Assembly: GCA_019313025.1 (NCBI GenBank)
Contig: JAFDCA010000171.1
Span: 1 to 9,839, forward strand
Direction: 5' to 3'
DNA length: 9,839 nt
Source of the DNA: Deltaproteobacteria bacterium
GTDB lineage: Bacteria; Desulfobacterota; Desulfobacteria; Desulfobacterales; UBA11574
Shown: in pieces, positions 5,470-9,839 of the stretch
Position numbering within the stretch: position 1 is the stretch's first letter
Layout: each line of letters opens with the position of its first letter
Program-made: the position numbers and the translations under genes
Notes under the pieces: model-generated
The model's database searches: none
Told to the model about the DNA's origin: nothing
Seen by the model: the letters and a program-made list of their open reading frames with translations, nothing else

Positions 5470-7167
5470 ATGATTAATTCCACAACCAATCCCCGAGTCT
5501 TGATAGTGACCCCTGAGGTTACCTATCTCCCCCATGGCATGGGTCAAAATTCCGACGGCTTGAATGCCAAAGCAGGGGGACTGGCAGATGTGTCGGCAGC
5601 TTTGATCAGTGCACTGTACATTCAAGGTGCCGATGTCCACGTGGCCCTTCCGGATTATCGATCCATATTCAACGGCAATTCGTCTCCAATAGTTAAAAGG
5701 GAGCTTAGCAAAATAAGAAACATTGTTCCGAATGAAAGGATCCATCTGGCGCAGGACCGGGCTTTTTTTTATTTGAACCACATCTATTCCGGCAATGCGT
5801 TTGAAAACATTAAAATCTCGCTGGCCTTTCAGCGGGAAGTGATCAACAATATTGTTCCCAAAGTTCAGCCGGATTTAATCCACTGCAATGATTGGATGAC
5901 CGCCTTGATTCCGGCCATGGCCAGACAACTGGGCATTCCCTGTCTGTTTACCATTCACAACATCCATACGGTCAAGTGCGCTCTTTCTGAAATCGAAGAC
6001 AGGGGTATTGACAGTGCGTTGTTCTGGCAGAATCTTTTTTATGAATATTTACCCTCCAATTATGAAAATACCAGAAACGCCATTCCTGTGGATTTTCTTG
6101 CCAGCGGTGTTTTTGCCGCCCATTTTGTAAATACCGTGAGTCCGAAATTTCTGAAAGAAATGGTCGAAGGCAGACACGGATTTGTGAAAAGCTGCATGCA
6201 ACAAGAGCTGGCCAACAAACTGAATGCAGGATGCGCCCTTGGGATCCTGAATGCACCTGATCCGTCTTTTCACCCATCCATTGATGACGTTCAGCCCTGC
6301 ATGTATTCCGCAGCCAACCATGTTTCGGGGAAAAAGAGCAACAAACGGATTTTTCAAAAAAACTTGGGTTTGATTCAGGACACAAAAGCCCCCATCTTTT
6401 TTTGGCCCTCCCGTCTGGATCCGGTTCAAAAGGGATGTCAGTTACTGGCGGATATACTTTATGACGTTGTTGCCCGTTATTGGAAAGAGAATTTAGAAAT
6501 TGTTTTTGTGGCTGACGGGGCGTTTCAACGGCATTTTAAAGAGATCGTTCGCATGCATCGTTTGTCGGATCGTGTTGCAATATGCGGTTTCAACGATCGT
6601 TTGGCCCGCCTGGCCTATGGAGCGTCTGATTTTGTGTTAATGCCGTCAAGCTTTGAACCTTGCGGTCTTCCACAGATGATCGGACCCATCTACGGTGCGC
6701 TTCCGGTGGCTCATGATACCGGGGGTATTCATGATACGGTGACTCATTTGGACGTGTCTAAAGATTTGGGAAACGGGTTTTTGTTCAAAACATTCGATTC
6801 AGGCGGTCTGTCATGGGCCATTGATCAGGCCATGGGGTTTTATAGGATGTCCCCTGGTATCAAAAAAAGGCAGATCCGTCGAATAATGATCGAAAGTGCC
6901 GCCACATTCAATCATCAGGTCACTGCCCAACAATACATCGATATTTATGAAAAGATGCTCCGGCGACCCTTGGTGTACCGACAACATCCCAATTCTTCAG
7001 GGATCGATAAATTTTCAAGGCAAAAAGCACATCATAAACCAAGTAAAGAAGATTCCACGGCTGATAGCATGCCATTGGATGCTCTGGACGAAGAGAATAT
7101 TATTCGTTTTCCAAAAAGAAAATGGGATATTAAGAAACAGCAATCTAAGATGCATCGAATAAAATAA
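5470..7167 (+). CDS. glgA: Glycogen/starch synthase, GT5 family
   Basis: A 565-residue GT-B glycosyltransferase that adds glucose from a nucleotide-sugar (usually ADP-glucose) to glycogen. Visible signatures are 'KAGGLADV' (34-41, the nucleotide-sugar binding K-x-G-G-L), 'LIHCNDW' (136-142), 'SRLDPVQKG' (314-322, with the R and K that hold the phosphates) and 'SSFEPCGLPQMIG' (393-405), where E396 is the expected catalytic glutamate. Two features differ from E. coli-type GlgA: the usual 'NGID...WNP' segment reads 'NAPDPSFHP' (261-269), and about 65 extra residues follow the last catalytic helix (from about 500). That tail is polar and basic and is probably disordered. AAGGAG (5455-5460) lies 9 bases before ATG. 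It follows the STAS-like gene closely and likely ends the unit, though no terminator is visible before the convergent gene. Confidence 0.93.
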   Translation: MINSTTNPRVLIVTPEVTYLPHGMGQNSDGLNAKAGGLADVSAALISALYIQGADVHVALPDYRSIFNGNSSPIVKRELSKIRNIVPNERIHLAQDRAFFYLNHIYSGNAFENIKISLAFQREVINNIVPKVQPDLIHCNDWMTALIPAMARQLGIPCLFTIHNIHTVKCALSEIEDRGIDSALFWQNLFYEYLPSNYENTRNAIPVDFLASGVFAAHFVNTVSPKFLKEMVEGRHGFVKSCMQQELANKLNAGCALGILNAPDPSFHPSIDDVQPCMYSAANHVSGKKSNKRIFQKNLGLIQDTKAPIFFWPSRLDPVQKGCQLLADILYDVVARYWKENLEIVFVADGAFQRHFKEIVRMHRLSDRVAICGFNDRLARLAYGASDFVLMPSSFEPCGLPQMIGPIYGALPVAHDTGGIHDTVTHLDVSKDLGNGFLFKTFDSGGLSWAIDQAMGFYRMSPGIKKRQIRRIMIESAATFNHQVTAQQYIDIYEKMLRRPLVYRQHPNSSGIDKFSRQKAHHKPSKEDSTADSMPLDALDEENIIRFPKRKWDIKKQQSKMHRIK

Positions 7168-7267
7168 TCGCTTGGGCAGGAAAACAAAGGGGTGGTCAGT
7201 AAGTTTTAAACTCTCTTGAATTGAACACCCTAAGGATTCTCATCAATTTTCATGCAAGATTCAGGTA

Positions 7268-8026
7268 TTAATAACCGATGTCTAATACCTTTATCAGTTC
7301 CTTGTATTCAATGGCCATGTAGTCTTTTAGATCTTTCATGGAATGATTGATGAGTTTTTTGAGGCCTCCCAATGAACCCGCGGGTTTTTGAGCAAAACGC
7401 CGTGCCGTATCTATTGCTGCTTTCTCAAGTTCTTCGTAATCGACGACCTTGTCTACAATACCCAGCTTTAAGGCTTGATCCGCGGTGATATCCTCATCGG
7501 ACAAGAGGATGTCCAGCGCCTTGCTGCGACCCAACCGCCTGGAAAGAAAAAAGGCCCCTCCACCGATGGGTACCAGTCCCAGTTTGTAGTAAGGATTCTG
7601 AAAGACCGTGTTGTTGGCGACGATTCTATAGTCACACGCAAGGCTGAAGTTTAAAAATAGTGATATGACCCTCCCTCGATTGGCATGCACCACAATTTTA
7701 TTTAAATCCACGATTCTTAAAATGATTTGGGTAAACACATTGTGCAATCTGTGAACATCCTTTTCAAATAATCTCGAAGATAATACCCGATGGTAAAAAT
7801 CAAAATATTCCTCACTTCCCTTGACCTCCGGAGAACTCATAATAACGACGATTTTGATGGAATCTGTTATGGAAATATGATCAAAATAATCCAGGACTTT
7901 GTCTCTGACAAACAGATCGGTGGCACGAAAAAGAAGGTTTTCTTTTAAGCGAAGTATAACGATTTCATCGAGCTTCTCTGCTGTAAAAAATTCAAATTCT
8001 TCATCAAGATTGACTTTTTTTTTCAT
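7268..8026 (-). CDS. Crotonase-fold protein, enoyl-CoA hydratase-like, catalytically degenerate
   Basis: A 252-residue protein of the enoyl-CoA hydratase/isomerase superfamily. The fold is recognised from 'ANRGRVISLFLNFSLACDYRIVANNTVFQNPYYKLGLVPIGGGAFFLSRRLG' (about 115-166) and 'ALDILLSDEDITADQALKLGIVDKVV' (about 170-195). Key features are missing. The N-terminal oxyanion motif, usually F-S-A-G-x-D, is replaced by 'SSPEVKGS' (64-71). The second oxyanion glycine-rich loop is replaced by 'GRVISLF'. Neither of the two catalytic glutamates of the hydratases is present; the PE of that site reads 'PYYKLG' (145-150). It probably binds CoA or a partner protein without doing hydration, or has another reaction. 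The start at 8026 is chosen because AAAGGCGG lies 7 bases upstream; the in-frame ATG at 8065 has no such site. A sigma-54 promoter lies about 110 bases upstream of the start codon. The gene is convergent with glycogen synthase. Confidence 0.85.
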   Translation of the reverse strand: MKKKVNLDEEFEFFTAEKLDEIVILRLKENLLFRATDLFVRDKVLDYFDHISITDSIKIVVIMSSPEVKGSEEYFDFYHRVLSSRLFEKDVHRLHNVFTQIILRIVDLNKIVVHANRGRVISLFLNFSLACDYRIVANNTVFQNPYYKLGLVPIGGGAFFLSRRLGRSKALDILLSDEDITADQALKLGIVDKVVDYEELEKAAIDTARRFAQKPAGSLGGLKKLINHSMKDLKDYMAIEYKELIKVLDIGY

Positions 8027-8080
8027 TTTAAAACCGCCTTTAAATTTATAATCAGTCGTTATCATATATGGGTTTTGAAA

Positions 8081-8093
8081 TTACATCATGTAA
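8081..8093. promoter_or_regulatory. Palindrome TTACA-N3-TGTAA in the leader of the minus-strand gene
   Basis: TTACATCATGTAA is a perfect dyad about 35-45 bases downstream of the predicted start point of the minus-strand sigma-54 promoter. It has the same arms and 3-base spacer as 8347-8359, so one protein could bind both. Confidence 0.4.
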
Positions 8094-8135
8094 AAATAAC
8101 AGATCATGACAGCTGAGAACGCTAATTTAAGAAAC

Positions 8136-8151
8136 AGCAAGAAGCATACCA
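8136..8151 (-). promoter_or_regulatory. Sigma-54 (RpoN) promoter for the crotonase-like gene
   Basis: Read on the minus strand: TGGTATG-CTTC-TTGCT. The invariant GG (8150-8149) and GC (8138-8137) are exactly 10 bases apart, as in the -24/-12 consensus TGGCACG-N4-TTGCW, and 'TTGCT' is a full -12 match. Transcription would begin near 8125, leaving a leader of about 100 bases. Confidence 0.68.
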
Positions 8152-8297
8152 ATCGAAAAACCCTTTTTCCTGTTGTTATCTGACAGCGTACGTGCCGTGT
8201 TCTAAATTTAAAAACATTATAAAATTCATTGAAATAAAGATATATGCGCTTTTTCCAAACCTTAAAAAATCCTCAAGGGACAGCGTTATATTATTAC

Positions 8298-8310
8298 AAA
8301 ACAATGTTTT
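8298..8310. promoter_or_regulatory. Palindrome AAAACA-A-TGTTTT between the divergent promoters
   Basis: A perfect 13-base dyad about 178 bases upstream of the plus-strand -12 element and about 166 bases upstream of the minus-strand one. The position suits an enhancer site for a sigma-54 activator. AT-rich composition makes chance symmetry possible. Confidence 0.35.
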
Positions 8311-8343
8311 AAAATGACATAATAAGATCCAAAACGATTGTTG

Positions 8344-8362
8344 TTTTTACAATTTGTAAAAA
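8344..8362. promoter_or_regulatory. 19-base perfect palindrome between the divergent promoters
   Basis: TTTTTACAA-T-TTGTAAAAA has 9-base arms around one base. It lies about 129 bases upstream of the plus-strand -12 element and about 215 from the minus-strand one, within the usual range for enhancer binding. Its core is the TTACA-N3-TGTAA dyad also seen at 8081-8093. Confidence 0.5.
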
Positions 8363-8468
8363 ATGCTGACATCAATTCTTTTATATCCACAGAGAAACCT
8401 AAATAACGTCTTAAAAATTAATGGGATTTATCAGATATTTATTTCGAATCACTTTTAAGACCGATTCT

Positions 8469-8483
8469 TGGCATGCCTTTTGC
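8469..8483 (+). promoter_or_regulatory. Sigma-54 (RpoN) promoter for the DUF2892-uspA unit
   Basis: TGGCATG-CCTT-TTGC, with GG (8470-8471) and GC (8482-8483) 10 bases apart, is close to the -24/-12 consensus; only one of the conserved -24 bases differs. Transcription would begin near 8494, about 70 bases before the first ATG. Expression would need an ATP-dependent activator, which is not encoded in the window. Confidence 0.78.
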
Positions 8484-8565
8484 CGTTTAGATGATTCATT
8501 CACGGTAAATATCCTTACGCTCAAAAAGACCTTCGGCTTGGCAAAAGCTCGTAAAGGATTGAGAC

Positions 8566-8817
8566 ATGTTAAGTAACATGGGTAAAACCGATCGGTTAAT
8601 TCGTACAGCACTATCGTTTGTCATTGTGTTTGGAAGCATTTCTTTTGGCAGTTTGTTGGCGATTTTGGGTATTGTTATCCTTTTGACGGCCATTATCGGG
8701 TGGTGTCCGATCTACGCTGCCTTTAGTTTATCTACCACCAAAGAACAAGAAGAAATACCGTCGGATACATCGGGAGAACATGAACAGCGCCGTGGGCCTA
8801 AACGCTTGTTTAAATAA
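8566..8817 (+). CDS. DUF2892 inner-membrane protein
   Basis: An 83-residue membrane protein. 'NMGKTDRLIRT' (4-14) at the start, a hydrophobic hairpin at about 15-45 (two short membrane spans) and the 'GWCPIY' motif (45-50) are the hallmarks of DUF2892, the domain also found as the membrane anchor of rhodanese YgaP. The C-terminal 28 residues are polar and charged and should lie in the cytoplasm. The C47 thiol at the membrane face is a conserved family feature; a role in sulfur or thiol handling is possible but unproven. The start at 8566 has AAAGGA (8553-8558) 7 bases upstream; the second in-frame ATG at 8578 is less likely. CATGTTA-AG-TAACATG (8565-8580) makes a dyad across both ATGs. It lies 54 bases before uspA without a terminator, so they probably form one sigma-54-dependent operon. 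Confidence 0.88.
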   Translation: MLSNMGKTDRLIRTALSFVIVFGSISFGSLLAILGIVILLTAIIGWCPIYAAFSLSTTKEQEEIPSDTSGEHEQRRGPKRLFK

Positions 8818-8871
8818 ATCAACTTAGAGATATTTCATTATCATGTAACTGCGTTATCAAAGGAGGTTTTC

Positions 8872-9333
8872 ATGTATAAAAAGATACTGGTCCCTCTGGA
8901 CGGTTCGAAAAGAGCAGAAGCTGTTTTGTCCCATGTAGAAGAAATGGCGTATCGATACCATGCCGAAATAATTTTTCTTCGTGTTGAGAAATTGCATGTC
9001 ATGCTTGAGTGGGATGATGTTGTAGATCTGGCGAAATGCCATGAAAAGTTTGATACCCGAAAAAAAGCGTCTGAATCTTATTTGGCCCAACTCAAAAAAG
9101 AATTTCGAAAAAAAGGTGTTCAAACTCAGGCACGTGTTGTTTATGGCCCAGTGGTAAAATCGATATTAACCGCTGCCGAAGAAATGGATGTGGATATTAT
9201 TGTAATGGCCAGTCACGGTCTTAGCGGGTTGCCTCGAACCTTTTACGGGAGTGTTTCAGCAGGTGTCCTTCAAAAAATTGATCGCCCTTTGCTGATCATC
9301 AGAACCCGAAGAATCGAGGTTGGAAACGAATAA
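8872..9333 (+). CDS. Universal stress protein, UspA family
   Basis: A 153-residue single-domain cytoplasmic protein. 'KKILVPLDGSKRAEAVLSH' (3-21) is the N-terminal family signature. The C-terminal nucleotide-binding loop is 'ASHG' (113-116), nine residues, then 'GS' (126-127), close to the ATP-binding pattern G-x2-G-x9-G-S/T; the first glycine is alanine, which is common in the family, so ATP binding is likely but not certain. Such proteins help survival of starvation, oxygen or other stress by mechanisms that differ between members. AAAGGAGG (8859-8866) precedes ATG by 5 bases, one of the strongest ribosome sites in the window, suggesting high translation. It is the second gene after the sigma-54 promoter at 8469-8483 and ends at the terminator 9353-9387. 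Confidence 0.95.
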   Translation: MYKKILVPLDGSKRAEAVLSHVEEMAYRYHAEIIFLRVEKLHVMLEWDDVVDLAKCHEKFDTRKKASESYLAQLKKEFRKKGVQTQARVVYGPVVKSILTAAEEMDVDIIVMASHGLSGLPRTFYGSVSAGVLQKIDRPLLIIRTRRIEVGNE

Positions 9334-9352
9334 CTTGGTTGGGCAAAAATTA

Positions 9353-9387
9353 AAAAAGCACGAAGTTTAAACTTTTTCGTGCTTTTT
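9353..9387. terminator. Rho-independent terminator between convergent genes
   Basis: The stem AAAAAGCACGAA (9353-9364) pairs with TTCGTGCTTTTT (9376-9387) around an 11-base loop. An A-run on the left and a T-run on the right let it work on both strands: after uspA on plus and after the cytidylate-kinase-like gene on minus. Confidence 0.9.
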
Positions 9388-9439
9388 CGTTTTTGGGTGT
9401 TTGTGAGTGATACGCTTTTGCTTTTCCGGCCAATGGACA

Positions 9440-9839
9440 TTATGAAAGTTCTTTAACAAACTTTTTCTTAAAGGCCATTTCAACAATCTCCGCTGCATCT
9501 TTGGGTTTGTTGATATAGTCGCAATTGATCACCATATCAAATTCATATGGCACCGCATCTTTCTTGCCGAAGGCCTTTTTAAAAAATTGTCTTTGTTCCT
9601 TGTCGATTTGCGGTAATTTTTCTGCTGCTACTTTTTCTTTCACCTTAAGTATTCTGGACAGGCGTTTAATCCGGTGTTCTTCTGAAGAGATAAATCGAAC
9701 CGCCAGTACCCGGTCTCGGGGAATGATTAAATGCGTGCCTCTGCCGACAAAAATTGTGGGTTCCAAACCGGCAAGGGAAATCACAACGTTCGCAAGAATC
9801 CGGCTATAATCGCTTTTGATAAAAGATTTTTCACCAAAG
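9440..9839 (-). CDS. Cytidylate-kinase-like protein, C-terminal part
   Basis: The frame is open to the right edge, so the start and the N-terminal P-loop lie outside; 132 residues are seen, ending at TAA (9442-9440). The pattern matches the cytidylate-kinase-like family (Cytidylate_kin2). 'GLEPTIFVGRGTHLIIPRDRVLAVRFISS' has the strand and 'GRG' loop of the family. 'HRIKRLSRILKVKEKVAAEKLPQIDKEQRQFFKKAFG' is the arginine- and lysine-rich lid helix region, and 'YEFDMVINCDYINKPKDAAEIV' is the final strand-helix. Members near stress genes are usually annotated as kinase-like without proven CMP kinase activity, so the substrate is open. It is convergent with uspA and shares its terminator. An internal GTG at 9784 is not taken as the start because homology clearly continues upstream. 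Confidence 0.85.
   Translation of the reverse strand, partial: FGEKSFIKSDYSRILANVVISLAGLEPTIFVGRGTHLIIPRDRVLAVRFISSEEHRIKRLSRILKVKEKVAAEKLPQIDKEQRQFFKKAFGKKDAVPYEFDMVINCDYINKPKDAAEIVEMAFKKKFVKELS

Larger units (their letters stand above)
8027..8565. promoter_or_regulatory. 539-base divergent control region
   Basis: A long AT-rich stretch without a convincing gene, between the crotonase-like gene (minus) and the DUF2892-uspA unit (plus). It holds one sigma-54 promoter pointing each way (8136-8151 minus, 8469-8483 plus), about 320 bases apart. Between them are two short perfect palindromes (8298-8310, 8344-8362), and a third lies in the minus-strand leader (8081-8093). The only ORF of note (minus, 8411-8611) runs across the plus-strand promoter, has no recognisable motif and is not credited. 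Confidence 0.65.

Noticed and set aside
5972..6429. Minus-strand ORFs of 126-137 codons inside glycogen synthase
   Set aside because: No recognisable motifs and no ribosome site; they are shadows of the strongly supported plus-strand gene.
8027..8065. ATG at 8065 as start of the crotonase-like gene
   Set aside because: No ribosome site before it; the ATG at 8026 has AAAGGCGG 7 bases upstream and starts a normal sequence.
8535..8548. Second GG-N10-GC on the plus strand near 8535
   Set aside because: Apart from the spacing, the bases do not fit the -24/-12 consensus, and the site is too close to the start codon.
8484..8565. Possible riboswitch in the leader of the DUF2892 gene
   Set aside because: About 80 bases with no stable stems or known aptamer core visible by eye.
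8411..8693. Minus-strand ORFs across the DUF2892 start and sigma-54 promoter
   Set aside because: They overlap a clear promoter and gene on the other strand and show no family features.
1..9839. CRISPR arrays, insertion sequences, tRNA or rRNA genes
   Set aside because: No regular direct repeats, transposase or integrase motifs, or cloverleaf/rRNA signatures were seen on either strand.

Overview
The window looks like a piece of chromosome from an anaerobic Gram-negative bacterium. A sulfate-reducing deltaproteobacterium (Desulfobacterota, Desulfobacteraceae-like) fits best. That placement is an inference from the mix of genes (an alpha-glucan phosphorylase tail, stress genes, a small Cys-rich protein, a DUF2892 protein, a cytidylate-kinase-like protein) and from good sigma-54 promoters; no taxonomic marker is present. 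Genes are moderately AT-rich, except the first 339 bases, which are clearly richer in GC. No rRNA, tRNA, CRISPR array, transposase or integrase was seen.

Layout: (1) 1-339 is the 3' end of an alpha-glucan phosphorylase. (2) 340-1840 holds a GNAT acetyltransferase and a small heat-shock protein with a clear terminator. (3) 1995-4245 is a two-component pair: a membrane-bound sensor kinase with a periplasmic domain, overlapping by 32 bases a NarL/LuxR-type response regulator. (4) 4465-7167 is a run of same-strand genes: a 55-residue Cys-rich protein, a stand-alone CBM48 glycogen-binding domain, a STAS-like protein without the usual serine, and a glycogen synthase. (5) 7268-8026 on the minus strand is a crotonase-fold protein that has lost the catalytic residues. 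(6) 8027-8565 is a control region with two divergent sigma-54 promoters and several short palindromes between and around them. (7) 8566-9333 is a DUF2892 membrane protein followed by a UspA protein, ended by a strong terminator that can serve both strands. (8) The right edge is a partial cytidylate-kinase-like gene on the minus strand.

Taken together this reads as a stress and carbon-storage island. Glycogen breakdown (left edge) and synthesis (5470-7167) bracket a chaperone, an acetyltransferase and a signalling pair, next to a sigma-54-controlled stress unit. The most useful new observations are: the divergent sigma-54 region; a roughly 65-base intergenic element found twice (372-437 and 4301-4362), each copy carrying two GGG/CCC dyads 18 bases apart that could be response-regulator operators; and the small accessory proteins (CBM48, STAS-like, Cys-rich) directly upstream of glycogen synthase, which may form an undescribed glycogen-linked regulatory module. 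The functional link is inference.
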